A stretch of DNA of 64,000 nt, taken from the NCBI GenBank assembly GCA_019423755.1, contig JAHZAU010000002.1, forward strand, positions 62,001 through 126,000, in the 5' to 3' direction. Positions 25,251 to 33,525 of this stretch are shown one piece after another; the first letter of the stretch is position 1, and every line of letters begins with the position of its first letter. The position numbers and the translations under genes were made by a program. The notes under the pieces are model-generated. The model saw only the letters and a list, made by a program, of their open reading frames with translations. It was not told the origin of the DNA and ran no database searches. Origin of the DNA: Oscillospiraceae bacterium. Its GTDB lineage: Bacteria; Bacillota; Clostridia; Oscillospirales; Ruminococcaceae.

Positions 25251-26261
25251 TTAGAATTTGCCCTCTTTGGCAGCCTGCTCAACCGCAACTGCGCAGGCAA
25301 CGGTAGCGCCAACCATGGGGTTGTTGCCCATACCGATGAGGCCCATCATCTCCACGTGAGCGGGGACGGAGGAAGAACCGGCGAACTGAGCGTCGGAGTG
25401 CATACGGCCCATGGTGTCGGTCATGCCGTAGGAAGCCGGGCCTGCGCCCATGTTATCGGGATGCAGGGTACGGCCGGTGCCGCCGCCGGAAGCGACGGAG
25501 AAGTATTTCACGCCGTGCTCTACGCACCATTTCTTGTAGGTGCCGGCAACGGGATGCTGGAAGCGGGTGGGGTTGGTGGAGTTGCCGGTGATGGAAACGC
25601 CGACCTTCTCCAGCCGCATGACAGCTACGCCCTCCTGGACGTCGTCACAGCCGTAGCAACGGACAGCAGCGCGCTCGCCCTGGGAGAAGGGAACTTCTTT
25701 AACCACCTTCAGCTCGCCAGAGAAGTAGTCATACTCGGTCTGGACATAGGTGAAGCCGTTGATACGGGAGATGATGTAAGCCGCGTCCTTACCCAGGCCG
25801 TTGAGGATAACGCGCAGGGGTTTCTTGCGGGCTTTGTTGGCGTTGCGGGCGATACCGATGGCGCCTTCTGCCGCAGCAAAGGACTCATGTCCTGCCAGGA
25901 AGCAGAAGCAGTCGGTATCTTCGCGCAGCAGCATAGCGCCCAGGTTGCCGTGGCCCTGGCCGACGGCGCGGTGCTCGGCTACCGAGCCGGGTACGCAGAA
26001 GGCCTGCAGGCCGATACCGATGGCTTCGGCAGCATCGGCGGCGGCGCGGGCGTTTTTCTTGATGGCGACAGCGCAGCCCAGGGTGTAAGCCCAGACGGCG
26101 TTTTCAAAAGCGATGGGCTGGATGCCCTTCACCAGTTTTTCTACATCGATGCCGTTATTGAGGCACAGATCTCTGGCGTCCTCCAGAGTCTGCATGCCGT
26201 ATTCTTTCAGACATGCCTCGATCTTGGGCATTCTTCTTTCCTGTCCTTCAAACTTAGCCAT
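25251..26261 (-). CDS. GGGtGRT family protein, function unknown
   Basis: The 336-residue soluble protein contains the segment that names the family, ASGGGTGRTLHPDN, near residue 262, with GMGNNPMVGATVACAVAVEQ near the C-terminus. I see no membrane segment or known catalytic motif. The family is found next to IscU/NifU-like genes in anaerobic Firmicutes, as here; its role is not known. The start at 26261 follows GGAAGGAG by 10 bases; an in-frame GTG 9 bases upstream lies too close to the ribosome site. It is the second gene of a two-gene operon, 21 bases after its partner. Confidence 0.88.
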   Translation of the reverse strand: MAKFEGQERRMPKIEACLKEYGMQTLEDARDLCLNNGIDVEKLVKGIQPIAFENAVWAYTLGCAVAIKKNARAAADAAEAIGIGLQAFCVPGSVAEHRAVGQGHGNLGAMLLREDTDCFCFLAGHESFAAAEGAIGIARNANKARKKPLRVILNGLGKDAAYIISRINGFTYVQTEYDYFSGELKVVKEVPFSQGERAAVRCYGCDDVQEGVAVMRLEKVGVSITGNSTNPTRFQHPVAGTYKKWCVEHGVKYFSVASGGGTGRTLHPDNMGAGPASYGMTDTMGRMHSDAQFAGSSSVPAHVEMMGLIGMGNNPMVGATVACAVAVEQAAKEGKF

Positions 26262-26282
26262 AATGCGCACGCTCCTTCCTGA

Positions 26283-26975
26283 TTATTCCTCACGGGGATC
26301 GATATATTTCGGAGCGTCGGCGTAACGTCCGTATGTACCGATATTCTTTTCGTATGCTTCTTTGGGATCGACGCCGTGGCGGATGTCTTCCAGCATCTTG
26401 CCTACCTTGACGAACTTGTAGCCGATGGCTTCGTTGTTTTCGTCCAGTGCCACAGACAGGATGTAGCCCTCAGCCAGCTCCAGGTAGCGAACGCCCTTGA
26501 GGCCGGTGGAGAAGATGGTACCTACCTGAGAACGCAGGCCTTTGCCCAGGTCCTCCAGGCTGGCGCCGATGGGCAGACCGTCCTCGGAGAAAGCGGTCTG
26601 GGTACGGCCGTAAGCCAGCTGTTTGAAGATCTCGCGCATGGCTACGTTGATAGCGTCGCACACCAGGTCGGTGTTCAGTGCTTCCAGAAGGGTCTTGCCG
26701 GGCAGGATCTCACCAGCCATAGCGGCGGAGTGGGTCATACCGGAGCAGCCCAGAGTTTCTACCAGAGCTTCCTGGATGATGCCGTCTTTTACGTTCAGGG
26801 TCAGCTTGCAGCAGCCCTGCTGGGGAGCGCACCAGCCGATACCGTGGGACAGACCAGAGATATCGGAGATCTGGTAGGCTTTGACCCATCTGCCTTCCTC
26901 GGGGATGGGCGCCGGGCCGTGATGCGGGCCCTTGGCGATAGGACACATTCTCTCTACTTCATGAGAATAATTCAT
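26283..26975 (-). CDS. IscU/NifU-like iron-sulfur scaffold-related protein
   Basis: The 230-residue protein resembles Fe-S assembly scaffolds in its middle part. Cysteines occur at WCAPQQGCCKL (about 48-55), LGCSGMTHSAAMAGEILPGK (about 74-93) and TDLVCDA (about 102), a three-block spacing like IscU. A C-terminal extension of about 110 residues is not part of IscU. In this gene pair the scaffold-like protein may serve a dedicated purpose rather than general Fe-S assembly, but that is inference. The start at 26975 follows GAAAGGAG; the frame to 26999 has no better site. Confidence 0.82.
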   Translation of the reverse strand: MNYSHEVERMCPIAKGPHHGPAPIPEEGRWVKAYQISDISGLSHGIGWCAPQQGCCKLTLNVKDGIIQEALVETLGCSGMTHSAAMAGEILPGKTLLEALNTDLVCDAINVAMREIFKQLAYGRTQTAFSEDGLPIGASLEDLGKGLRSQVGTIFSTGLKGVRYLELAEGYILSVALDENNEAIGYKFVKVGKMLEDIRHGVDPKEAYEKNIGTYGRYADAPKYIDPREE

Positions 26976-27076
26976 ATCGGGTACTCCTTTCAGCCTCAAA
27001 CGGTTCAGAGAAAAATTAACACTTGGCGTCCGGCCATTTTGCCGGTTTTGTTGCCTGCGGTTGCCCGCGTACTTTT

Positions 27077-27105
27077 ATTATAAAGGCTTGGACAAATATT
27101 TACAA
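27077..27105 (-). promoter_or_regulatory. Promoter of the IscU-like / GGGtGRT operon
   Basis: TTGTAA (27100..27105) and TATAAT (27077..27082) on the minus strand, 17 bases apart. Confidence 0.65.
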
Positions 27106-27151
27106 TGGATATCTTGTTAAAATCTTATCATAAAAAACTGTACCGAAGTGC

Positions 27152-27180
27152 AAAAAAATCCCCTCCCGAAGCGGGAGGGG
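27152..27180 (-). terminator. Terminator of the alpha/beta hydrolase gene
   Basis: CCCCTCCCGCTTCGGGAGGGG on the minus strand is followed by ATTTTTTT, 6 bases after the stop codon. Confidence 0.92.
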
Positions 27181-27186
27181 CGATTT

Positions 27187-27945
27187 TTACTCCTTATCCA
27201 AAAACTGTTGGGCCACTGCGGCAAATTCCACCTCGTTGGACAGGCAGGACGGGTGGTCCCCCTCGTCAAACAGGTGTACCCGGCAGCCGGGGATGCGCTG
27301 ACTCAGCTCCCGGAAGCGCTCTTCCAGAGCACCGGCGGGCAGACGCTGGTCCCGGCGGCTTCCGGCAAGCAGCAGCGGACGGCTCAGCCGTTCCAGCGGC
27401 TGGGAAAAGACCGGCTGCCCGCTGCGCACCTGGCCCAAAATGGCCTGGGTGCTGCGGTCCAGCACCTGCTGCCAGTCCTCCCCGTGACAGAAGGAAAGGA
27501 GACTCACTTCCTGCGGGTCGTTTTTCTGCTGCTGGCGGCGGCGTTCCAGGGCGGAGACCAGCTCCTCCGGCGGGACCTCCCCCGCAAAGCCGTCGGCGAT
27601 GACCTTCTTTACCAGGTCGGGGCGGCGCAGCGCCACCTCCAACGCTACCAGGGCGCCGCCTCCGGCACCCAGCAGCTCTACCGGTCCATACTGCCGCTCC
27701 TCCAACAGGGCGATGACCTCCTGTGCCGCCTGCTGCCAGGGGTTTTGGGGCAGTTCCTCCCGGCGGTCGGAGCGTCCGGTATCCAGATAATCCACCAAGA
27801 TCAGCTTCCGGCCCTTTTGGTACAGGTCCCGCACCGGCTCAAAGACCCGGGAGCAGACCCCGTCGCCCGGCAGCAGAAGCAGCGGGCGGCCGTCCCCCAG
27901 CTCCTCGTAAAACATGCGCTTTCCTTGGATCATGCAGTATGCCAT
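27187..27945 (-). CDS. Alpha/beta-fold hydrolase
   Basis: The 252-residue protein has the alpha/beta hydrolase outline: an oxyanion region LLLPGDGVCSRVFEP at about 26-40, a nucleophile-elbow position ELLGAGGGALVALE at about 93-106, and a C-terminal HLFDEGDHPS that supplies the catalytic His. At the elbow the usual G-x-S-x-G reads G-A-G-G-G, so the nucleophile serine is missing. It may therefore be inactive as an esterase or use other chemistry. The N-terminus MAYCMIQGKRMFYEELGDGRP is typical of the fold. It is a single gene; no neighbour suggests a substrate. Confidence 0.8.
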   Translation of the reverse strand: MAYCMIQGKRMFYEELGDGRPLLLLPGDGVCSRVFEPVRDLYQKGRKLILVDYLDTGRSDRREELPQNPWQQAAQEVIALLEERQYGPVELLGAGGGALVALEVALRRPDLVKKVIADGFAGEVPPEELVSALERRRQQQKNDPQEVSLLSFCHGEDWQQVLDRSTQAILGQVRSGQPVFSQPLERLSRPLLLAGSRRDQRLPAGALEERFRELSQRIPGCRVHLFDEGDHPSCLSNEVEFAAVAQQFLDKE

Positions 27946-28073
27946 ATTTCAAACTCTCCTTTCGGGGATGGTGATTCGAACGGGTTCTCATCCCCAGTAT
28001 ACCACATTTTATCCAAAAAACAACTAGAATTTAGCTATTTTTTTACTAAAATCACTGAGCCCTCCCGCCACGC

Positions 28074-28103
28074 AAAAAAACAGCCCTGCCGGCGGCAGAG
28101 CTG
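28074..28103 (-). terminator. Terminator of the GNAT gene
   Basis: CAGCTCTGCC and GGCAGGGCTG pair on the minus strand and are followed by seven T. Confidence 0.9.
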
Positions 28104-28116
28104 TCCTTGAGGATGC

Positions 28117-28611
28117 TTATTTGTTTTTCTGGAAAGCGATGCGCTCCGAGCCGTCCCGGACGTAGATCACGCCGCAGTAGACAAAGCCGTTTCGCGCCAG
28201 CGCCCGCTGCATGGGCAGGTTTTTGCGGTGGGTGTCGATGCGCAGGTTGCCGCAGCGCGCAAAGCACCAGTTTAGGCAGTAGGAGGCCACCCCTTTTGTC
28301 CCCTGGCGGGCGGTGATGCGGTGGACCACGCCGTAGGGCGCGTCGTCCAGCCAAGCCCCGTCAAAGATCTCCCGGTAGGTAGGTTCCTCCCCCTGGGTGA
28401 AGAAGAAGGTCGCCAAGAGCCGGCCATCCTCCCCGCAGCAGACGTAGCTGCACCCGCTGCGGATATCCTCCTCCAGCATGGCGCGCGGCGGGTATCCGTC
28501 GCCCCACTGGTCGGGGTTGCCGTTTTCTGCCATAAAGCGGCGGGCCTGGGCGTAAAGCTCCAGCATCTCCTCCAGGTCTTCCGGGGTGCTGGAACGGATG
28601 GTCCATTCCAT
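28117..28611 (-). CDS. GNAT family N-acetyltransferase
   Basis: The 164-residue protein has the GNAT fold pattern: an N-terminal IRSSTPEDLEEMLELYAQA helix pair, a strand region GRLLATFFFT, the acetyl-CoA loop RQGTKGVASYCLNWCFA at about 107-123, and a C-terminal NLRIDTHRKNLPMQRALARNGF segment. It moves an acetyl group from acetyl-CoA to an amine; the substrate is unknown. AAGGAGGAGA precedes the ATG. It lies 60 bases after degV on the same strand and may be in the same transcript or have its own promoter in the AT-rich gap. Confidence 0.88.
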   Translation of the reverse strand: MEWTIRSSTPEDLEEMLELYAQARRFMAENGNPDQWGDGYPPRAMLEEDIRSGCSYVCCGEDGRLLATFFFTQGEEPTYREIFDGAWLDDAPYGVVHRITARQGTKGVASYCLNWCFARCGNLRIDTHRKNLPMQRALARNGFVYCGVIYVRDGSERIAFQKNK

Positions 28612-28671
28612 GGCGTCTCCTCCTTCTATCTATATAATATAGTATAAAGCGTTAAAGCGAAGTCGGGCCGA

Positions 28672-29544
28672 TTAGTCGTGCAGGAAGGTGATGCCCACAA
28701 TGTCCGGGCCGGTGTTGGTGGAAACCGCTGCGCCGATCTGGAAGACGCCTTCCGGCGGGTAACCGGCCAGCTTCTCGCAGGCAGCAGCCAGTTCATCCAC
28801 CGAGTCGTTGCGGCGGGCGGTGAGGATCAGATAAGGCTCCTGTTTTGCCTTGGCGCGGTTTTTCTCAAAGAGGCGGGCCAGGTAGTTGACCACGGCGCTG
28901 TTGCCGCGCACCTTGTCCACCATGCTGGTGGTACCCACCGCCGAGATGATCGGCCGCAGGCCCAGCAGGTCGCCTACAAAGGCTGCCGCGCAGCTGATGC
29001 GGCCGGATTTCTTGACAAACCGCAGGGTGAAGGGGCTGAAGTAGATTTCCAGGCGGCTCAGGTAGTCGGACACATAGCCGCAGATCTTGTCAAAGTCCTC
29101 CCCAGCTTCCACCATCTTGGCGGCCTGCACCAGCGGGTAGCCGTAGCCCATGGTGTAGCAGTTGGAGTCCAGGATGCGGATCTCCATCTGGGCCTCCGGG
29201 TGCTCCTCGGCGAACATCTGGCGGGCCTGGTGAGCCGCGTCGTACATATTGGAAGCGCCGGAGTAGATGGTCACATGCAGCAGGTGGGTGCAGCCCTCCT
29301 GCCAGGCCTTCTCGTACTGTTCCAGGAAGGTCAGGTTGGTGATATGGGCGGTGCAGGGCACCTCTTTGCAGGTGTCCAGGGCGTCGTAGTAGCTTTCAAA
29401 GGTGAAGTCCACCCGCTCGTAATAGCCCTTGCCGTCCAGGGTCAGGGGGATGGGCAGGATGGTCAGGCAGGGGTGGGCCTTTTCGGTCTCAAAGGGGATA
29501 TCGCAGGCGGAATCGGTCAGGATGCGGATAACAGACTGGCTCAT
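28672..29544 (-). CDS. DegV family fatty-acid-binding protein
   Basis: The 290-residue protein has the DegV features: ILTDSACDIPFE at the N-terminus, a TIYSGASNMYDAAHQA segment at about 90-105 and FVKKSGRISCAAAFVGDLLGLRPII at about 174-198. It ends with the GAAVSTNTGPDIVGITF loop. DegV proteins bind a fatty acid and present it to the fatty-acid kinase FakA in other Firmicutes. No fakA lies nearby. It follows trmL by 31 bases on the same strand, so co-transcription is likely. Confidence 0.92.
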   Translation of the reverse strand: MSQSVIRILTDSACDIPFETEKAHPCLTILPIPLTLDGKGYYERVDFTFESYYDALDTCKEVPCTAHITNLTFLEQYEKAWQEGCTHLLHVTIYSGASNMYDAAHQARQMFAEEHPEAQMEIRILDSNCYTMGYGYPLVQAAKMVEAGEDFDKICGYVSDYLSRLEIYFSPFTLRFVKKSGRISCAAAFVGDLLGLRPIISAVGTTSMVDKVRGNSAVVNYLARLFEKNRAKAKQEPYLILTARRNDSVDELAAACEKLAGYPPEGVFQIGAAVSTNTGPDIVGITFLHD

Positions 29545-29575
29545 GGTTGGTTTCTCCTTCTGTTGGGTATGGGGT

Positions 29576-30106
29576 CTACAGCTGGGAAAGGGTGTCCCAG
29601 TTCAGGCGGTGCAGCTGGCCCTCGTTTTGCAGGGCGGGGAAATCCCACTGCCGCAGCACCTCAAAGGTGGCAATGGCCACGGTATTGGAAAGGTTCAGGC
29701 TCCGGGCGCCGGAGATCATCGGCAGCCGCAGGCAGGTGTCCGGGTGCTGCACCAGGATCTCCTCCTGGATGCCGGCGTCCTCCCGGCCGAAGATCAGATA
29801 GCTGTCGTCGGGGTAGGATACCTGGGTGTAGGTATGGCGGGCCTTGGTGGTGAAAAACCACAGCTGGTCGCCGCTGTGCTGCCGCAGGAAATCTGCGGTA
29901 TCCTCATAGTAAGTAATGTCCAGCAGATGCCAGTAATCAAGTCCCGCGCGCTTGAGCTTTTTGTCGTCGATGGAAAAGCCCATGGGCCCCACCAGATGCA
30001 GGCGGGCGCCGGTACAGGCGCAGGTGCGGGCGATGTTCCCGGTGTTTTGGGGAATCTGCGGCTCAAAGAGCACGATGTTCAGCCGGCGGGCGGCGGTGTT
30101 CTCCAC
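29576..30106 (-). CDS. trmL: tRNA (cytidine/uridine-34-2'-O)-methyltransferase
   Basis: The 176-residue SPOUT-fold enzyme methylates the wobble ribose of certain leucine tRNAs. It has LNIVLFEPQIPQNTGNIART at the N-terminus, LHLVGPMGFSID at about 35-46, LIFGREDAGI at about 100-109, and the knot motif RLPMISGARSLNLSNTVAIA near the C-terminus. The start is a GTG at 30106, 8 bases after GGAGG; the longer frame beginning at 30145 has no ribosome site. It is the first gene of a trmL-degV unit. Confidence 0.94.
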   Translation of the reverse strand: MENTAARRLNIVLFEPQIPQNTGNIARTCACTGARLHLVGPMGFSIDDKKLKRAGLDYWHLLDITYYEDTADFLRQHSGDQLWFFTTKARHTYTQVSYPDDSYLIFGREDAGIQEEILVQHPDTCLRLPMISGARSLNLSNTVAIATFEVLRQWDFPALQNEGQLHRLNWDTLSQL

Positions 30107-30167
30107 GCGGCGTCCCTCCTTTTTTGTTTTTCTTTTGGGTTTCATACGGCATTGCGTTCATTTTTTC

Positions 30168-30196
30168 ATTAAACAATATTTTCCCCCCGCTGTCAA
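30168..30196 (-). promoter_or_regulatory. Promoter of trmL
   Basis: TTGACA (30191..30196) and TTTAAT (30168..30173) on the minus strand, 17 bases apart. Confidence 0.65.
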
Positions 30197-30261
30197 GAAA
30201 AACCCCGCGCCGCAGCGCCGTTTTTCCCTATGACACCTGCCGGGAAGTGTCTGGTTTTTCC

Positions 30262-30290
30262 TTGACTTTCTTTTCCTTTTCTCCCATAAT
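30262..30290 (+). promoter_or_regulatory. Promoter of the sugar O-acetyltransferase gene
   Basis: TTGACT (30262..30267) and CATAAT (30285..30290), 17 bases apart, 34 bases before the start codon. Confidence 0.6.
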
Positions 30291-30323
30291 AGATACAACG
30301 GACAAAAAAGGAGGCGTTCCCCT

Positions 30324-30959
30324 ATGACCGAATTGGAAAAGATGCAGTCCGGCCGGCTCTACCGCGCCTGGTTGGAGGACCTGCCCCAGCTGCGCCTCAA
30401 GGCCCAGACCCTGTGCTGGCAGTTTAACGCCCTCTCCCCCTTGGAGATGCCCCGGCGGGAGGAGGTCCTCCGCCGTCTGCTGGGCCGGGTGGGGGAAACC
30501 TTCTATATGGAGCCGCCGTTTCGCTGCGATTACGGCTTTAACATCTCCATCGGAGAAAACTTCTACTCCAACTACAACCTGATCATCCTGGACTGCGCTC
30601 CGGTGACCATCGGCGACAACGTGCTTCTGGCGCCCAACGTGGCTATCTACGCCGCCGGGCACCCGCTGGACGCCGACCTGCGCAACTCCGGCCAGGAATA
30701 CGGCCAGCCGGTGACCATCGGCGATAACGTCTGGGTCGGCGGCAACACCGTCATCAACCCCGGCGTCACCATCGGCAGCGATGTGGTCATCGGCTCCGGC
30801 AGCGTGGTCACCCGGGATATCCCCTCCCACTGTGTGGCCGCCGGCAACCCCTGCCGGGTGCTGCGCGCCCTGACCCCGGAGGACCGGAACTATTACTTCC
30901 GCCGCCTGCCCACCAGCCCCGAGGAGCTGGCCCTGGCCGGCCTTGACCCCCAACCATAA
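30324..30959 (+). CDS. Maltose/galactoside-type sugar O-acetyltransferase
   Basis: The 211-residue protein has an N-terminal mac domain (MTELEKMQSGRLYRAWLEDL, about 1-55) followed by a left-handed beta-helix built of hexapeptide repeats. These include VTIGDNVLLAPNVAIYAAGH, where the catalytic His sits, and VTIGDNVWVGGNTVINPGV. It transfers acetyl from acetyl-CoA to a sugar hydroxyl in the cytoplasm. GGAGGCG lies about 9 bases before the ATG. The membrane-anchored protein gene follows after 18 bases. Confidence 0.93.
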   Translation: MTELEKMQSGRLYRAWLEDLPQLRLKAQTLCWQFNALSPLEMPRREEVLRRLLGRVGETFYMEPPFRCDYGFNISIGENFYSNYNLIILDCAPVTIGDNVLLAPNVAIYAAGHPLDADLRNSGQEYGQPVTIGDNVWVGGNTVINPGVTIGSDVVIGSGSVVTRDIPSHCVAAGNPCRVLRALTPEDRNYYFRRLPTSPEELALAGLDPQP

Positions 30960-30977
30960 ACCGAAAGAAGGGGCACC

Positions 30978-31559
30978 ATGATCATCAAACAACACGACAC
31001 CCCCGAGTGGTTCTTCAGTACCATGGGCCGCACCAACCGCCGCCTGATGCAGCTGGCCGGGCTTTGCCTGGTTCTGCTGCTGTTTTTGTGGTGGAACAGC
31101 ATCCGCTGGACCCCCGAACGCGCCCAGGAGCAGGGCACCCAGCCCTTTGAGGCCACCATCGCCGAGCCCACCGCCATCGCCCAGCTGGCCGCCCAGAAGT
31201 ATATGGAGGCCTACATGGGGACCCCCGTCCCGCAGCCCTACCAGGTACATAATTTCCGCATCCATCAAAGCGAGCTGCTTTGGCTTGAGGGGGACCGCTT
31301 CTGCGTGGGACTGACCTACTCGCTGGACTCGGTCACCGACTACTGCCTCACCTCCCCTTCCAACGGAGAAGCCTCCCAGAACGAGGACAAAAGCTGGTCC
31401 TGGAGTAACTGCTATATGGAGGTGGAGATCACCCACCTGCCGGATGGGCAGTATCAGCTCACCGATCTGAGCAACGGGGAAAACGGCCAGCCGGTGTTCC
31501 GCCCTATGATCACCCCCAAGCCGCCCAGCGACGAGCCGGTGAACCTGCTGGGCCATTAG
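30978..31559 (+). CDS. Membrane-anchored protein of unknown function
   Basis: The 193-residue protein has a basic N-terminus, one membrane helix at about residues 27-43 (LAGLCLVLLLFLWW) and an outside part of about 150 residues. This contains a QYQLTDLSNGENGQPVF segment and repeated Trp/Cys. I do not recognise a family. AAAGAAGGGG precedes the ATG. It follows the acetyltransferase on the same strand and shares its terminator, so it is probably the second gene of that operon. Confidence 0.75.
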   Translation: MIIKQHDTPEWFFSTMGRTNRRLMQLAGLCLVLLLFLWWNSIRWTPERAQEQGTQPFEATIAEPTAIAQLAAQKYMEAYMGTPVPQPYQVHNFRIHQSELLWLEGDRFCVGLTYSLDSVTDYCLTSPSNGEASQNEDKSWSWSNCYMEVEITHLPDGQYQLTDLSNGENGQPVFRPMITPKPPSDEPVNLLGH

Positions 31560-31574
31560 TGTTACACAAAAAGA

Positions 31575-31604
31575 AAGAGCCGTGTCCCGAAGGACACGGC
31601 TCTT
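31575..31604. terminator. Bidirectional terminator
   Basis: AAGAGCCGTGTCC and GGACACGGCTCTT form a 13-bp stem with a CGA loop and T-rich flanks on both strands. It serves the plus operon ending at 31559 and glyS ending at 31623. Confidence 0.85.
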
Positions 31605-31622
31605 GTTGTTTCTTTGGGGAAA

Positions 31623-32999
31623 TTAGAAGGCGATGCGCTCCTGGATGTAGGAAACCAGCTGATCCACAGGGATGCGGACCTGCTCCATGGTGTCGCGGTC
31701 ACGGACGGTGACGCAGCCGTCTTCCTTGGACTCGAAGTCGTAGGTGATGCAGAAGGGAGTACCGATCTCATCCTGGCGGCGGTAACGTTTGCCGATGGAA
31801 CCAGCCTCATCGTAGTCCACCATAAAGTGCTTGGCCAGCTGGTCACGCAGCTCGATGGCTTCATCGCCCAGCTTCTTGGAAAGGGGCAGCACGCAGGCTT
31901 TGATGGGAGCCAGGGCGGGATGGAAGCGCATAACGATACGGCTGTCCTTTTCGTCCAGCTGCTCCTCGTCGTAAGCTTCGCACAGGAAGGCCAGCACCAC
32001 GCGGTCGGCGCCCAGGGAGGGCTCGATGACGTAGGGGATGTAGTGCTCGTTGGTCTCCGGGTCGAAGTACTCCAGCGGTTTGCCGGAATGCTCGCTGTGC
32101 TGGCTCAGGTCGTAGTTGGTACGGTCCGCAATGCCCCACAGCTCGCCCCAGCCGAAGGGGAAGGCGAACTCGATGTCGGTGGTCGCTTTGGAGTAGAAGC
32201 ACAGCTCCTCGGGAGAATGGTCACGCAGACGCATGTTCTCCTCCTTCATGCCCAGGCTCATGAGCCAGTCGCGGCAGAAGGCACGCCAGTAGTCGAACCA
32301 CTCCAGGTCGGTGTCGGGCTTGCAGAAGAACTCCAGCTCCATCTGCTCGAACTCACGGGTACGGAAGGTGAAGTTGCCGGGAGTGATCTCGTTACGGAAG
32401 GATTTACCCACCTGGCCGATACCGAAGGGCAGTTTGCGGCGGGTGGTACGCTGAACGTTTGCGAAGTTGACAAAGATACCCTGGGCGGTCTCGGGACGCA
32501 GGTAAATCTCGTTCTTGGCGTCCTCGGTAACACCCTGGTAGGTCTTGAACATCAGGTTAAATTTGCGGATATCGGTAAAGTTGGTGCTGCCGCAGTTGGG
32601 GCATTTGATGCCGTGCTCCTGGATGAAGGTGAGCATCTGCTCGTTGGTCCAGCCGTCGGCGGCTTCGCCGGTGTATTCTTCGATGAGCTTGTCGGCGCGG
32701 TGACGGGTCTTGCAGTCCTTGCAGTCCATGAGCGGGTCAGAGAAGCCGCCCACGTGGCCGGATGCCACCCAGACTTCCGGGTTCATGAGGATTGCTGCGT
32801 CCAGACCGACATTGTAGCGGCTCTCCTGGACGAATTTCTTCCACCAAGCGCGTTTTACGTTATTTTTCAGCTCCACTCCCAAGGGGCCGTAGTCCCAAGT
32901 GTTGGAAAGTCCGCCGTAGATCTCCGAGCCTGCATAGACAAAACCGCGGTTCTTGCACAGGGCAACAACCTTTTCCATGGTCTTTTCGGAATTTTTCAT
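31623..32999 (-). CDS. glyS: Glycyl-tRNA synthetase, single-chain class II
   Basis: The 458-residue homodimeric-type enzyme charges tRNA(Gly). It has GFVYAGSEIYGGLSNTWDYGPLG at the N-terminus, the motif 2 region FRNEITPGNFTFRTREFEQME at about 210-230, a zinc-type pair CKDCKTRH ... CPNCGS, and motif 3 EPSLGADRVVLAFL near 355-368. The C-terminus is the anticodon-binding fold. The start at 32999 follows AAGGAGGG; a longer frame exists to 33125 but lies within the leader. It is transcribed alone from 33125..33153. Confidence 0.97.
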   Translation of the reverse strand: MKNSEKTMEKVVALCKNRGFVYAGSEIYGGLSNTWDYGPLGVELKNNVKRAWWKKFVQESRYNVGLDAAILMNPEVWVASGHVGGFSDPLMDCKDCKTRHRADKLIEEYTGEAADGWTNEQMLTFIQEHGIKCPNCGSTNFTDIRKFNLMFKTYQGVTEDAKNEIYLRPETAQGIFVNFANVQRTTRRKLPFGIGQVGKSFRNEITPGNFTFRTREFEQMELEFFCKPDTDLEWFDYWRAFCRDWLMSLGMKEENMRLRDHSPEELCFYSKATTDIEFAFPFGWGELWGIADRTNYDLSQHSEHSGKPLEYFDPETNEHYIPYVIEPSLGADRVVLAFLCEAYDEEQLDEKDSRIVMRFHPALAPIKACVLPLSKKLGDEAIELRDQLAKHFMVDYDEAGSIGKRYRRQDEIGTPFCITYDFESKEDGCVTVRDRDTMEQVRIPVDQLVSYIQERIAF

Positions 33000-33124
33000 C
33001 AAAAAGCCCTCCTTGCGAAGTATATATCCTGTGCGGCCACTGCCCAAAACCTTAACACAAAGGCAGGAGGATGCACGTTGGGTCCCACCCAAGCAGAGGA
33101 ATTTTCTCTGCCTATTATTGTACA

Positions 33125-33153
33125 ATAATAAACAATATCCCGAGAGAAGTCAA
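33125..33153 (-). promoter_or_regulatory. Promoter of glyS
   Basis: TTGACT (33148..33153) and TATTAT (33125..33130) on the minus strand, 17 bases apart. The leader is about 120 bases and holds a TTGGGT/ACCCAA hairpin. Confidence 0.75.
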
Positions 33154-33222
33154 GCAATTCCCCCGCCCAAAAAGCCAGAATCCTCCGCCTCTGGCAAAAA
33201 GTTGCCAGGCGGCGTCTTTCCC

Positions 33223-33251
33223 TTGACAAAGCCCCCTCCTGCCGGTATAAT
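33223..33251 (+). promoter_or_regulatory. Promoter of tRNA-Pro
   Basis: TTGACA (33223..33228) and TATAAT (33246..33251), 17 bases apart; a perfect consensus. Confidence 0.92.
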
Positions 33252-33265
33252 ATTATGTGTTTTAT

Positions 33266-33341
33266 CGGGGTGTAGCGCAGTTGGTAGCGCGCTTGCTTTG
33301 GGAGCAAGATGCCGGGTGTTCGAGTCACCTCACTCCGACCA
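33266..33341 (+). tRNA. tRNA-Pro (anticodon TGG)
   Basis: A full cloverleaf of 76 bases with encoded CCA. The acceptor strands CGGGGTG and CACTCCG pair with one G-T. The anticodon loop TTTGGGA holds TGG at 33299..33301, and the T loop is TTCGAGT. It has its own promoter and a terminator at 33355. Confidence 0.97.
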
Positions 33342-33354
33342 ATTTTTCTAGAAA

Positions 33355-33379
33355 GGCCGCCTGTTTAGGCGGTCTTTTT
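33355..33379 (+). terminator. Terminator of tRNA-Pro
   Basis: GGCCGCCT and AGGCGGTC pair around GTTT, and TTTTT follows. Confidence 0.85.
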
Positions 33380-33525
33380 ACGTTCTTGGGAAAATTTTCG
33401 AAGGTTGACCCGCCGGCTCGACTCTGTGATAGCGGGAAGCGCTCCAAAGTGGCAAATCCCGAATCGAAAAAGGGACGTGGAAAATATTCCATTATCGATT
33501 TTGCCGCCATCCACCTTCCCGTTAT

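Noticed and set aside
33060..33118. Possible glycine T-box before glyS: GGGTGGGACC matches the T-box core.
   Set aside because: The promoter at 33125..33153 leaves only about 30 bases before the core, so there is no room for stem I, and the match is part of a simple TTGGGT/ACCCAA hairpin without a following terminator.
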